From Brachybacterium sacelli (GTDB lineage Bacteria > Actinomycetota > Actinomycetes > Actinomycetales > Dermabacteraceae), in the NCBI RefSeq assembly GCF_017876545.1, contig NZ_JAGIOD010000002.1, positions 1,364,001 to 1,428,000 of the forward strand: a DNA stretch of 64,000 nucleotides. Reading direction: 5' to 3'. Below, one piece after another: positions 54,768 to 63,525 of the stretch. The first letter of the stretch is position 1. The number at the start of each line of letters is the position of its first letter. Below the pieces are notes generated by a model that saw nothing but the letters and a program-made list of their open reading frames with translations, made no database searches and had not been told where the DNA came from. Position numbers and translations under genes: made by a program.

Positions 54768-55554
54768 GTGATCATGGACGGACGAGCAACTCGCCGCGCG
54801 GCCCTCGTCCTGGGGGCCGCCGCTGTGCTCGGTACCAGCGGCTGCGGGTCCGACGCCCCACGATCCTCACGGATGCGCTTCGCGCGGCTCTCCGGGAACG
54901 TGGGCATCACCAGCGGCGATGCCGCGACCGCCAACCTGATCGTTGTCGCCCCGACGCGCGATCCCGTCTGGTCGGGGATCCACGAGCTGGTGGTGGTCAA
55001 TGACGCGCCGGAGGGCGGCGATCGCGGGGGACGCCGCGGAGATCATCCCCGGAACGGACAAGGGTGGGCTGCGCGCCGGAACCCTAGCCGTGAGCATCCC
55101 GAGCGATGTGAACGACTTCGACCTCAGGACGGTGCGTGTCGTGGTCGACGAGGGTGGGGAGGCAGTACCCCATGACGTCGGCGACTGGCGGATGCACCGG
55201 CCGGAGTCCCGACCGACCTTCGAGAGCTCGGGTGAGTATCCAGCGAGCCTCCCCGGGGGCGGGGAGGTCGTCCTCGGTCTCCGGAGCGCCTCGGGGACCG
55301 AGGCTCAGGTGACGGGGGTCGACACGGGCACTGCGGGGTTGGCCGCGCGCGACGTCCGCGCCGACTTCGCGGAGGGCGGAGAGGGCACGGTGACCTTCAC
55401 CCTCGAAGTCGATGACTCCTACGATCTCTTCGCGTTCAGTCCCACACTGACCGTGGACGAGGGAGGGGCGAGGCGCGAGGAATACCTCGATCCCGTCCTC
55501 GTGGGTTACCTCGACCTCACCGAGGAGGACGTTCAGCGGATCGCCTCGAGATGA
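54768..55554 (+). pseudogene. lipoprotein gene with single-base frameshift
   Basis: The N-terminus is a twin-arginine-like lipoprotein signal (RRAALVLGAAAVLGTSGC, Cys26). Reading continues to VVVNDAPEGG and then runs into out-of-frame Arg-rich sequence; the +1 frame continues sensibly as AIAGDAAEIIPGTDKGG through IASR at 55554. Removing one G from the GGG at 55013-55015 gives NDAPEAAIAGDAA and one frame of about 261 residues. The protein is unknown: mature part has beta-rich, acidic character (VTFTLEVDDSYDLFAF). GAGGGG lies 6 bases before GTG 54768. Either a real null allele or an assembly error. Confidence 0.75.
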
Positions 55555-55578
55555 CCTCCGCTGCCTTCCCGACGGAGG

Positions 55579-56466
55579 TCAGGACGGGTCGACCGTCACG
55601 AAGTCGATGAGCTCCTCGATGCGCCCGGACAGCGAGGGCTCGACGTCCGCGTAGGAGCGGACGGTGGACAGGATCCGCTGCCAGCCGATGCCCACATCGG
55701 CCTTGTCCGCATGGGGCCAGCCCAGTGCCGCCAGCGAGCCGACCTTGATGTCGGTGCCCTTGGGGATGTGCGGCCAGGCCGTCAGTCCGACGCGGGCCGG
55801 CCGCACGGCCTGCCACACGTCGACGTAGGGGTGCCCCAGCACCGTGACATTGCCACGGGCGCCGGGCAGCTTCATGACCTCGGCGGCGATGCGCGACTCC
55901 TTGGACCCGGGGACCAGGTGGTCGACCAGGATGCCGAGGCGCCGCCCGGCCGACGGGGCGAAGTCCTGGACCCGTTCGACGAGGTTGTCGGCGCCTTCGA
56001 GCTGCTCGACCACGATGCCCTCGAGGCGCAGGTCGTGACCCCACACCTTCTGGACCAGCTCGGCGTCGTGGGTGCCCTCGACCCAGATCCGGGAGGCGCG
56101 GGCGGTACGCGCCCTCGCCCCCTCGACGTAGACCGAGCCGCTCGCGGAGCGCTTGCGGACCGGGGCCTGCGCACGCGGCGCCGGGCGGGTGAGCAGGACG
56201 GGCTTCCCGTCGATCATGAAGCCCGGGCCGAGCGGGAAGGTGCGGCGCTTGCCGCGCCCGTCGTCGAGCTCGACGACCAGCTCGCCGGCGATCTTCTCCA
56301 CGCGGGTGATCGCGCCGGTGAAGCCGGTCGAGGCCTCCTCGACGACAAGGTCCCGCTGGGCGGGCACCTCGCGGGCCGCGGGGCGGCGGCGATGATGGGT
56401 GGGCGGACCGGCGGACAGCACGTCGCGGCCGTACCGGTCGGGGAAGCGATCGGAGGGTGCAGGCAC
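55579..56466 (-). CDS. DUF3097 domain protein
   Basis: 295 aa. Soluble actinobacterial protein family of unknown function. Conserved stretches include IWVEGTHDAELVQKVWGHDLR (quoted as IWVEGTHDAELVQKVWG), ILVDHLVPGSKESRIA and LGHPYVDVWQAVRP; the first resembles a TOPRIM-type acidic motif (EGxxD). Start: GTG 56466 lies 7 bases after TAAGGT on the minus strand with no Shine-Dalgarno, so it is leaderless; GTG 56475 falls inside that -10 box. Confidence 0.85.
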   Translation of the reverse strand: MPAPSDRFPDRYGRDVLSAGPPTHHRRRPAAREVPAQRDLVVEEASTGFTGAITRVEKIAGELVVELDDGRGKRRTFPLGPGFMIDGKPVLLTRPAPRAQAPVRKRSASGSVYVEGARARTARASRIWVEGTHDAELVQKVWGHDLRLEGIVVEQLEGADNLVERVQDFAPSAGRRLGILVDHLVPGSKESRIAAEVMKLPGARGNVTVLGHPYVDVWQAVRPARVGLTAWPHIPKGTDIKVGSLAALGWPHADKADVGIGWQRILSTVRSYADVEPSLSGRIEELIDFVTVDPS

Positions 56467-56522
56467 GCGCGACACCTTACCCGCGTGGCGAACACCTCCC
56501 CGCGAGCATCGCCGGAGGCGCG

Positions 56523-56554
56523 TAGGATTGGCACTCGGCACGTGCGGGTGCCAG
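56523..56554 (+). promoter_or_regulatory. hrcA promoter -10 with overlapping CIRCE operator
   Basis: TAGGAT at 56523-56528, overlapping by one base TTGGCACTC (56528-56536), nine bases, GGGTGCCAG (56546-56554). This matches the CIRCE element (TTAGCACTC, nine bases, GAGTGCTAA) at 14 of 18 arm positions, and is symmetric itself at most positions. HrcA binding here would block transcription of hrcA-dnaJ. Confidence 0.82.
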
Positions 56555-56622
56555 CCGTCGCGATCGCGACGCTGGTCACGCCCGTCGGCCCCCGGACGAC
56601 AGGTACGCACGGAACGCAGGAG

Positions 56623-57633
56623 GTGAGGGACACGGACGCCCGGAAGCTGCAGATCCTCGGTGCGATCGTCGAGGACTACGTCTCCACCCGTGAGCCCGTC
56701 GGCTCCAAGTCCCTGCTCGACCGCCATGAGCTGGGGGTCTCCGCCGCCACCGTGCGCAACGACATGTCGTCGCTCGAGGAGGAGGGGCTGATCCATCAGC
56801 CGCACACCTCGGCCGGTCGCATCCCCACCGACAAGGGCTATCGCGCCTTCGTCGACCACGTGGCGACCGTCAAGCCGCTCTCGGCCCCCGAGCGCCGCGC
56901 CATCGGCACCCTGCTGGAGGACTCCGGTGACGTCGAGGAGCTCCTCGGCCGCACCGTGCGCCTGATGGCCCAGCTCACCCAGCAGGTCGCGATGGTGCAG
57001 TACCCGGCCCGACGCCAGGCCCGGATCCGCCACGTCGAGCTGGTCAAGGTCGCCGACTCCCTGCTCCTGGTGGTGTTGATCACGGAAGCCGGGCGGGTCG
57101 ACCAGCGCACCGTCCCGGTGTTCGCCGCTCAGCCGGCCGAGTACTACGTCGACCTGCGCGACCAGCTCAACCGGGCCATCTCCGGGCGGGAGGTCACCGA
57201 CCTCACGGCGCCGGTGAACGATCTGCTCGAGACCATCCCGCCGGCGGACCGTGCCGCGGTTCAGGAGGTGGCCGACGCCCTCGTCTCCCTGGCGGCCACG
57301 CGGGCGGAGGACCGGATCATGCTGGCCGGGACCGCCAACATCGCCCGCTCCGCCGAGGACTTCGCACGGAACGTGGAGCCCCTGCTGGACGTGCTCGAGG
57401 AGCAGCTGGTGCTGATGCGCCTGTTCACCGAGATGCACGCCTCACCAGGCTCCGTCGAGGTGCGGATCGGCTCGGAGCTGCACGACCGGGCGCTGCACCA
57501 GGCCGCGCTCGTGGGCGCCGGATACGGTGCGGGCTCGCACCTGGCGATCCTCGGCCCCAGCCGCATGGACTATGCCGCCGGCATCTCGACCGTCCAGGCC
57601 ATCGCCCGCTACGTGTCCCGCTACCTCGAATGA
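56623..57633 (+). CDS. hrcA: heat-inducible transcription repressor HrcA
   Basis: 336 aa from GTG 56623. N-terminal winged helix (RKLQILGAIVEDYVSTREPV, VGSKSLLDRHELGVSAATVR), the HTSAGRIPTDKGYRAFVD motif, and the ligand/dimer domain. HrcA represses chaperone genes through CIRCE. The start is unusual: AGGAG directly abuts the GTG, and no other start codon is in frame before the motif except within the CIRCE. The true start may therefore need experimental proof. It is autoregulated by the operator at 56528-56554. Confidence 0.93.
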   Translation: MRDTDARKLQILGAIVEDYVSTREPVGSKSLLDRHELGVSAATVRNDMSSLEEEGLIHQPHTSAGRIPTDKGYRAFVDHVATVKPLSAPERRAIGTLLEDSGDVEELLGRTVRLMAQLTQQVAMVQYPARRQARIRHVELVKVADSLLLVVLITEAGRVDQRTVPVFAAQPAEYYVDLRDQLNRAISGREVTDLTAPVNDLLETIPPADRAAVQEVADALVSLAATRAEDRIMLAGTANIARSAEDFARNVEPLLDVLEEQLVLMRLFTEMHASPGSVEVRIGSELHDRALHQAALVGAGYGAGSHLAILGPSRMDYAAGISTVQAIARYVSRYLE

Positions 57634-57742
57634 CCTCCCGGCGCGTGCCCAGCCGCGTCCACCCGCCAGCCCTCGCCACCCCGTGCCCGATGCCGCCCGC
57701 CGCGGCCCGGCCACTCCGACTCCCCGGTAAGGAACCCTCACC

Positions 57743-58876
57743 GTGAACGACGACTACTACGAGCTCCTCGGCGTCTCCCGCGACGCCTCCACCGAGGAGA
57801 TCAAGAAGGCGTACCGGAAGCTCGCCCGGACGCTGCACCCGGACGTGAACCCCGATCCGGAGGCCGCGGAGAAGTTCAAGAAGGTCTCCCAGGCCTACGA
57901 GACCCTCGCGAACGCCGACAAGCGCCGCCAGTACGACATGGGCGGCGGCCCGGGCATGGGCGGAGGCGGTTTCGGCGGCTTCGGCGGCGGTGCCGGCTTC
58001 GACGTCAACGACATCTTCGACATGTTCGCCGGGGCGGCGGGCATGCGCGGTGGCCGGGGCCAGGGTCCGGTGCCCCGCCAGCGCCGCGGGGGCGACGTGC
58101 TGCGCCGGGTCAAGATCGACCTGCGTGACGTCGTCTTCGGCACCGAGCAGGAGGTCACCTTCCGCACGGCCGTGAGCTGCGAGCGCTGCGACGGCTCCTG
58201 CTGCGAGCCCGGCACCAGCCCCACCCGCTGCAGCGCGTGCAACGGCTCGGGCCACGTCCAGCGCGTCGCCCAGTCCCTGCTGGGACAGATGGTGACCATG
58301 GCCCCGTGCCCCACCTGCGAGGGCCACGGCGACGTCATCGAGAACCCCTGCACCAGCTGCTCCGGCCACGGCCGCACCCCCTCGGAGCGCAGCGTCACCG
58401 TGAAGATCCCCTCCGGCGTCGAGAACGGCACCCGCATCCAGCTGCGGGGGGAGGGCGAGGTCGGCGAGGCCGGCGGTCCCTCCGGTGACCTGTTCGTCGA
58501 GCTCGCCGTCACCGATCACGAGGTGTTCGAGCGCGACGGCGAGGACCTCGTGATCACCATGGCGGTGCCGATGACCTCCGCCGCGCTCGGTGCGACGATC
58601 CCGCTGGAGACCTTCGACGGCACCCAGGAGATCGACGTGAAGCCCGGTTCACAGCCCGGGGACGAGGTCAGCCTGAAGGGTCTCGGCGTGACCCCGCTGC
58701 GGCGTGAGCGCCGCGGTGACATCCGTGTGGTCCTCGATGTCGACGTGCCCACCTCGCTCAGCGAGGAGGAGCGCGACCTGCTCCAGCAGCTCGCGGCGCT
58801 GCGCGGCGACGAGACCACCCGGCGCAAGGGCCACGGACCCTTCTCCAAGCTCCGCGACCGCCTGCGCGACCTCTGA
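57743..58876 (+). CDS. dnaJ: chaperone DnaJ
   Basis: 377 aa type I J-protein. J-domain with HPD at 32-34, Gly/Phe-rich linker, four zinc repeats ([32 protein letters not shown]) and the C-terminal substrate domain. The first zinc repeat has Cys in place of the usual final Gly. It stimulates DnaK and delivers unfolded proteins. AAGGAA is 10 bases before the GTG start. Located after hrcA, it is probably the second DnaJ of the genome, since dnaK-grpE is not here. Confidence 0.95.
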   Translation: MNDDYYELLGVSRDASTEEIKKAYRKLARTLHPDVNPDPEAAEKFKKVSQAYETLANADKRRQYDMGGGPGMGGGGFGGFGGGAGFDVNDIFDMFAGAAGMRGGRGQGPVPRQRRGGDVLRRVKIDLRDVVFGTEQEVTFRTAVSCERCDGSCCEPGTSPTRCSACNGSGHVQRVAQSLLGQMVTMAPCPTCEGHGDVIENPCTSCSGHGRTPSERSVTVKIPSGVENGTRIQLRGEGEVGEAGGPSGDLFVELAVTDHEVFERDGEDLVITMAVPMTSAALGATIPLETFDGTQEIDVKPGSQPGDEVSLKGLGVTPLRRERRGDIRVVLDVDVPTSLSEEERDLLQQLAALRGDETTRRKGHGPFSKLRDRLRDL

Positions 58877-58892
58877 GCGCAGCAGCCCTGAG

Positions 58893-59681
58893 ATGCCCAC
58901 CACCCCGCCCGGGTTCCTGGTCCTCGACGACGCCCTCGCCGGCGCGCGCGAGGGCGAGAGCCTGACCCTGGCCGGGGAGGAGGGCAGGCACGCCGCGAAG
59001 GTCGCCCGCCTCGGGGTGGGCGAGCAGATCCTGCTCACCGATGCCCCCGGGCGCCAGGTGCTCGCGGAGGTCACCGCCGCCCGCAAGGAGGCTCTGGACC
59101 TGCGCCTGCTGTCGGTCCCGACTCCCGCCGTCCAGCGACTGCCGCGCCTCACGCTGGTGCAGGCCCTGGCGACCGGTGGGCGCGACGAGCAGGCCGCCGA
59201 ATCCGCCACCGAGCTCGGCGTCGACCGGGTGGTGCCCTGGATCGCGCGCCGTTCCGTCTCGGTGTGGCGAGGGGACAAGCTGGTCAAGGGCCGCGCCCGA
59301 TGGGCAGCGACCGTGCGGGCCGCGGTCAAGCAGTGCCGGCGCCCCGGGATCCCCACGGTCGACGAGCCCGTCACCACCGCGCAGCTCGCCGAGCTCCTGG
59401 GCGGGATGAGCGCCGAGCAGACGATCGTGCTGGTCCTGCACGAACAGGAGTCGGTGGGTCTGATGAGCCTCGCCGAGCAACTGCGTGGGGCGAGCCCCCA
59501 GGGGGTCGAACAGATCGTCGTGATCGTCGGCCCCGAGGGCGGCATCGATCCGGGCGAGCTCGAGGCCCTCCGCGCAGCCGGGGCCCGCTCCGTGCTGCTG
59601 GGTCCCGAGGTGCTGCGTTCCTCGACGGCGGGCCCCGCGGCGCTCGCGGTGCTCAGCAGCCTGGTGGGTCGCTGGGGCTGA
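58893..59681 (+). CDS. rsmE: 16S rRNA (uracil(1498)-N(3))-methyltransferase
   Basis: 262 aa. SPOUT-fold methyltransferase with PUA-like N-terminal domain (GEEGRHAAKVARLGVGEQ) and the knot motifs VIVGPEGGIDPGELEAL and VLLGPEVLRSSTAGPAAL, which bind SAM. Methylates U1498 in the 30S decoding centre. It follows dnaJ by 16 bases; this dnaJ-rsmE linkage is widely conserved. The ATG has no clear Shine-Dalgarno. Confidence 0.92.
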   Translation: MPTTPPGFLVLDDALAGAREGESLTLAGEEGRHAAKVARLGVGEQILLTDAPGRQVLAEVTAARKEALDLRLLSVPTPAVQRLPRLTLVQALATGGRDEQAAESATELGVDRVVPWIARRSVSVWRGDKLVKGRARWAATVRAAVKQCRRPGIPTVDEPVTTAQLAELLGGMSAEQTIVLVLHEQESVGLMSLAEQLRGASPQGVEQIVVIVGPEGGIDPGELEALRAAGARSVLLGPEVLRSSTAGPAALAVLSSLVGRWG

Positions 59682-59773
59682 GCGGCGCGCGGCACGGCGC
59701 GTAGCTCTCTGCACTGCGGCTCTCCGCTGCCAGTGGATTCCTGAAACCCTGCAACAGGGCGCTCGCGGTCTCC

Positions 59774-59779
59774 TAGGAT
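59774..59779 (+). promoter_or_regulatory. -10 box of the ABC export operon
   Basis: TAGGAT with a weak -35 candidate (TGCAAC, 59750-59755, 18-base spacer). It ends 8 bases before the ATG of a 21-codon ORF (59788), so the first codon lies at or next to the predicted transcription start. Confidence 0.5.
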
Positions 59780-59787
59780 CAGTCGTC

Positions 59788-59853
59788 ATGAGCCCAGACG
59801 CCCGCCACTGCCTGCGCGCCGCGTCGAGCAGGACGGGCGGCGACCGCCGATGA
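59788..59853 (+). CDS. 21-residue leaderless upstream ORF coupled to the ABC ATPase gene
   Basis: Begins MSPDARHCLR and ends GGDRR; its TGA overlaps the ATPase ATG (ATGA). The ATPase start has no Shine-Dalgarno, so ribosomes finishing this ORF could supply initiation. The frame opens 8 bases after a -10 box. It may simply be a coupling leader or a sensor peptide; chance cannot be excluded. Confidence 0.45.
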   Translation: MSPDARHCLRAASSRTGGDRR

Positions 59854-60845
59854 TCCTCGCCGAGAACCTGGTCAAGGAGTTCACCCGGCCGAAGCGCGTC
59901 GAGGGCCGCTTCTCCGCGCTGCGGTCCTTCTTCAGCACCGACACCGTCACCACCTGCGCCGTGGACGACATCTCCCTGCGCATCGACGACGGCGAGATCG
60001 TGGGCTATCTCGGTCCGAACGGGGCGGGGAAGTCGACCACCATCAAGATGCTCACCGGCATCCTCGTGCCCACCGCCGGGCACATCGAGGTCGAGGGCAT
60101 CGTGCCGTGGAAGGACCGTCGGGCCAACGCCCGCAGCATCGGCGCCGTCTTCGGCCAGCGCACCCAGCTGTGGACCGACCTGCCCCTGCGGGAGTCCTTC
60201 GAGCTGATCGCCAAGCTGTACGGGCTGGATCCCGTCGACTACCGGCGCTCCCTGGAGACCTTCGTGGACCTGTTGGAGATGGGGCCGTTCCTGGACACCG
60301 CCGTGCGCTCCCTGTCGCTGGGACAGCGGATGCGCGGGGACATCGTCGCCGCGATGCTGTACCGCCCACCGGTGCTCTATCTCGACGAGCCGACCGTCGG
60401 CCTCGACGTCGTGGCCAAGGCGCGCATCCGCGACTTCATCGCCGAGCAGAACCGCACCGAGGGTACGACGGTGCTGCTGACCACGCACGACATCGCCGAC
60501 GTCGAGCAGCTCGCCCACCGCGTGGTGATCATCGACGAGGGGCGGATCCTGTACGACGGGGGTCTCGACAGCCTCCGCGCCCGCTATGCGCCCTTCCGCG
60601 AGATCGTCATCAGCGCACCGGCGGTCCCCGAGGACATCGACATCGCGGGGCTGGCCCTGACCCGACTGGTCCCGGCGGGCGACGAACTGCGCGCCACCTT
60701 CCGCTTCGACCCGGCGGAGCTCCCGGCCCCGGCGGCGATCGGGCGCCTCACCGGCGCCCTGGAGATCACCGACCTCGCCTCCCGGGAGCCGAATGTGGAG
60801 GACGTGATCCGGCGCATCTACACCGACCGGGGCGTGAAGGCATGA
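59850..60845 (+). CDS. ABC-2 type export system, ATP-binding protein
   Basis: 331 aa. One ATPase domain with an N-terminal insertion of the COG4586 type (EGRFSALRSFFSTDT), Walker A GPNGAGKST (55-63), Q-loop FGQRTQLWTDLP, signature LSLGQRMRGDI, Walker B VLYLDEPTVGLD and H-loop TTHD. It works with the two following membrane proteins as an exporter or polysaccharide/drug transporter; the cargo is unknown. Its start depends on an upstream 21-codon ORF and its stop overlaps the next ATG. Confidence 0.9.
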   Translation: MILAENLVKEFTRPKRVEGRFSALRSFFSTDTVTTCAVDDISLRIDDGEIVGYLGPNGAGKSTTIKMLTGILVPTAGHIEVEGIVPWKDRRANARSIGAVFGQRTQLWTDLPLRESFELIAKLYGLDPVDYRRSLETFVDLLEMGPFLDTAVRSLSLGQRMRGDIVAAMLYRPPVLYLDEPTVGLDVVAKARIRDFIAEQNRTEGTTVLLTTHDIADVEQLAHRVVIIDEGRILYDGGLDSLRARYAPFREIVISAPAVPEDIDIAGLALTRLVPAGDELRATFRFDPAELPAPAAIGRLTGALEITDLASREPNVEDVIRRIYTDRGVKA

Positions 60846-61669
60846 GCGTCGCCGTGCAGCGGCCGCAGGGCCGGCTGCTGGTCGACGGGATCTCCGCCTC
60901 GATCTCCCACGCCGCCCGCGCCCAGTTCGCCTTCCGCGCCTCCACCTGGACCGGGATCGTCGGCTGCGTGCTCCAGGTGATCCTGGTGCACCTGGTGTGG
61001 AGCGCCGTCTACGGCTCGCGCACCGACGTCGCGGGCGTCGCGCAGGTCGATGCGATCACCTACGCGGTGCTCGGGGTGCTGACCACCACCCTGTTCCAGC
61101 CGTTCATCTTCGACTCGATGCTGGGGCGGCTGCGCACGGGGGCCATCGCCTTCGACGTGATGCGACCGATCTCCGCCGTCCCGCTGGCCTTGGCCCGGCA
61201 GGTGGGCGGCACCGTCGGCCAGCTGCCGGCCGCTGCCACCGCGCTCGTGGTCGGTCTCGCGCTGGGCGCGATCGCCCTGCCGGGAACGTGGCTGTCGGGC
61301 CTGGCCTGCCTCCTCTCCCTGGCACTGGGCTTCGCCATCGCGCTGCTGGTGAACTTCACCGTCGGCTTGGTGGGGTTCTGGACCCTCGAGGTGGGCGGCG
61401 CGTTCCTCATCTACCGGATGCTCGCCCAGTTCTCCTCCGGGGCGCTGATCCCGCTGTGGTTCATGCCCGACTGGCTCACCGGCGTGCTCACCCTGCTGCC
61501 CTTCTCCGCGCAGGTCTTCGTGCCGCTGTCGATCTACGTGGACCGCGCTCCGGGATGGCACACCGTCCAGGCGATCGGACTGCAGGCACTGTGGATCCTC
61601 GTGCTCATCGCCCTCGCCGCCCTGGTGTGGCGGCGGGCCGTGCGACGCCTGGTGATCTTCGGTGGCTGA
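60842..61669 (+). CDS. ABC-2 family membrane protein (first permease)
   Basis: 275 aa, six hydrophobic segments: TGIVGCVLQVILVHLVW, a conserved FDVMRPISAVPLALAR cytoplasmic helix between spans, then four more. Belongs to the DUF990-like permeases that pair with COG4586 ATPases. It overlaps both neighbours (ATGA at its start; next GTG begins 8 bases before its stop), so all three subunits are coupled. Confidence 0.85.
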   Translation: MSVAVQRPQGRLLVDGISASISHAARAQFAFRASTWTGIVGCVLQVILVHLVWSAVYGSRTDVAGVAQVDAITYAVLGVLTTTLFQPFIFDSMLGRLRTGAIAFDVMRPISAVPLALARQVGGTVGQLPAAATALVVGLALGAIALPGTWLSGLACLLSLALGFAIALLVNFTVGLVGFWTLEVGGAFLIYRMLAQFSSGALIPLWFMPDWLTGVLTLLPFSAQVFVPLSIYVDRAPGWHTVQAIGLQALWILVLIALAALVWRRAVRRLVIFGG

Positions 61670-62519
61670 GGCGAGCGCCGGGACCCGGCCGATGCGACGA
61701 GGCACCCTCGCCCGCCCGGTGCCGCCCTGGCGCACCTACGCCATCCTGCTCGGGGCGACCTGGCGCAGCATGCGGGTGCACCGCGTGAACCTGGTGCTGA
61801 CGTTCCTGGGCAGCGCCGCGCTCCAGGGGACCCAGCTGGCCTTCATCGGGGTGCTGCTGGGCGCCTTCGGCACCATCGCGGGCTGGGACGTGTTCGAGGT
61901 GGCGTTCCTGTACGGGCTGCGGCTGACCGCGCACGGGGTGTGCACGATCAACTTCGGCCAGCATCGCGCCAGTGCGCAGGTCGTGCGCGACGGGGACTGG
62001 GACCGCTACCTGCTGCGCCCGGCCTCGCCGCTGATGCAGCTGCTGACCCGCTTCTTCAACCCGGGCACCCTCGGCGACCTCGTGCTCGGGCTGGCGATCC
62101 TCGGCGTGGCCGCCTCCCAGGTCGGCGTCGACTGGACGGCCGGCGCGGTGGCATACCTGGCGCTCGCGGCGATCGGGGGAGGGCTGGTCGAGGCGGGATT
62201 GCAGATCGGCATCTCCGGACTGGACTTCCGGATGGGGCCGACGACGCGGGTCAAGGACACCATCGACCGGGTGCTGACGGACTTCGGGGCCTACCCCATG
62301 ACGATCTTCGGCACCGCCGGAACCTACCTGCTGACGTTCCCGCTCCCACTGGCGTTCATGGCCTACCTGCCCGCCGCGATCGTGCTGGGCCACGAGGGGG
62401 AGCTCGTGGTGCCCACCTGGTTCGCACTGATCTCGCCTCTGGCCGGACCACTAATCCTCGTCGCCGGTGTGATGGTCTTCCGGTACCTCTCGAGGTTCTA
62501 CGCGAGCCCCGGGCACTGA
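61662..62519 (+). CDS. ABC-2 family membrane protein (second permease)
   Basis: 285 aa, six hydrophobic segments with the matching interface helix VRDGDWDRYLLRPASPL. The N-terminal ~25 residues are polar and possibly dispensable (another ATG is at residue 11). It forms a heterodimeric channel with the preceding permease. It converges with the FMN reductase gene, 17 bases apart. Confidence 0.85.
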   Translation: MAEASAGTRPMRRGTLARPVPPWRTYAILLGATWRSMRVHRVNLVLTFLGSAALQGTQLAFIGVLLGAFGTIAGWDVFEVAFLYGLRLTAHGVCTINFGQHRASAQVVRDGDWDRYLLRPASPLMQLLTRFFNPGTLGDLVLGLAILGVAASQVGVDWTAGAVAYLALAAIGGGLVEAGLQIGISGLDFRMGPTTRVKDTIDRVLTDFGAYPMTIFGTAGTYLLTFPLPLAFMAYLPAAIVLGHEGELVVPTWFALISPLAGPLILVAGVMVFRYLSRFYASPGH

Positions 62520-62536
62520 GGTGGCTCGCGAACGCG

Positions 62537-63079
62537 TCAGCTGACGGGGGAGAGGACCTTCTGCTCGACCGCGGCGAGGGCGGCCTCGAGCGCGGCGGCC
62601 TTCTCCTCGGTGACGAACAGCTCGCCCTCGACCGAGAGGTCCTCGCGGAAGCCGAGGCCGATGCTGCCCACGAGATCGGAGCCGACACGGCCCATCAGCG
62701 CCTCCAGCAGGGGGAGCACCTCGTGCGCCGCGCCCCAGCCGTAGCCGACCAGCACGGTGGGCAGGCCGTTCCACTCGGCGTAGAGGAAATCGACGGCGTT
62801 CTTCAGCGAGCCCGTGTAGGAGCCGTTGTACTGCGGGGTGAGGATGACCACGGCGTCGAGCGCGCCGATCCGCTCGCCCCAGCTGAGGCCGTGCGCGGTG
62901 GTCTTGTCCGCGCCGGACTTCGGGCTGGTCGGCTCGTCGAAGGAGGGCAGTGCGATGTCGCGCAGGTCGATGAGGTCGAGGTCGAACCGTTCCCCGGCGG
63001 AGTCGGCGACCCACTGGGCCACCTTCTCACCGACGCGGTTGGGGCGGGCGCTGCTGATGATGATTCCGAGCTTCGTCAT
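62537..63079 (-). CDS. NADPH-dependent FMN reductase family protein
   Basis: 180 aa flavodoxin-like domain. FMN-binding IISSARPNRVGEKV at the N-terminus, LTPQYNGSYTGSLKNAVD (ribityl/isoalloxazine loop) and YGWGAAHEVLPL. Such proteins reduce flavins, quinones or chromate. The upstream region has two small palindromes at 63094-63115, which may bind a redox-sensing repressor. Confidence 0.88.
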   Translation of the reverse strand: MTKLGIIISSARPNRVGEKVAQWVADSAGERFDLDLIDLRDIALPSFDEPTSPKSGADKTTAHGLSWGERIGALDAVVILTPQYNGSYTGSLKNAVDFLYAEWNGLPTVLVGYGWGAAHEVLPLLEALMGRVGSDLVGSIGLGFREDLSVEGELFVTEEKAAALEAALAAVEQKVLSPVS

Positions 63080-63093
63080 GATGGTTAAAACTT

Positions 63094-63115
63094 CTCATAC
63101 ATGAGGGAACTTCCC
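63094..63115. promoter_or_regulatory. paired palindromes in the FMN-reductase/HIT divergent region
   Basis: CTCAT-AC-ATGAG (63094-63105) and GGGAA-C-TTCCC (63105-63115) adjoin each other, 15-36 bases before the FMN reductase start on the minus strand, in locally A/T-richer DNA. Likely operator sites; the regulator is unknown. Confidence 0.45.
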
Positions 63116-63156
63116 AACCGGGCTGTGCGAAGAGTCGCTCCCGTAGACTCCGGGGT

Positions 63157-63519
63157 ATGGGAGAGACAGCCACCGGACGCCGGGACCCGGACTGCGTGTT
63201 CTGCAAGATCCTGGCGGGAGAGATCCCGTCGGATCGTGTGTACGAGGACGAGACGGTGATCGCCTTCAAGGACCTCAGCCCGAAGGCTCCCGTCCACGTG
63301 CTCGTGGTCCCGCGGGAGCACCGGCGCGACGTGCGGGAGCTCGCGGAGCAGCCCGAGCTGCTCGCCCATGTCGCCACCGTGGCGGGGGACATCGCCTCTC
63401 ACCAGGGCAGCGGCGACTTCCGGTTGCTCTTCAACACCGGCCCCAGCGCCGGACAGACCGTGTTCCACGTGCACGCGCACGTCCTCGCGGGCGGGACGCT
63501 CGCAGAAGGAGAGATGTGA
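63157..63519 (+). CDS. HIT family protein
   Basis: 120 aa, histidine-triad nucleotide-binding protein. Zn-type Cys pair DCVFCK (13,16), VLVVPREH, and the active-site triad HVHAH (104, 106, 108) in TVFHVHAHVL. Branch I HIT proteins hydrolyse adenosine phosphoramidates. TAGACT is 7 bases before the ATG with no Shine-Dalgarno, suggesting a leaderless message. HIT-PhoH-YbeY is the common order. Confidence 0.93.
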   Translation: MGETATGRRDPDCVFCKILAGEIPSDRVYEDETVIAFKDLSPKAPVHVLVVPREHRRDVRELAEQPELLAHVATVAGDIASHQGSGDFRLLFNTGPSAGQTVFHVHAHVLAGGTLAEGEM

Positions 63520-63525
63520 CGGATC

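Noticed and set aside
57935..58000. Glycine-codon repeats in dnaJ
   Set aside because: This is the normal Gly/Phe-rich linker of a J-protein.
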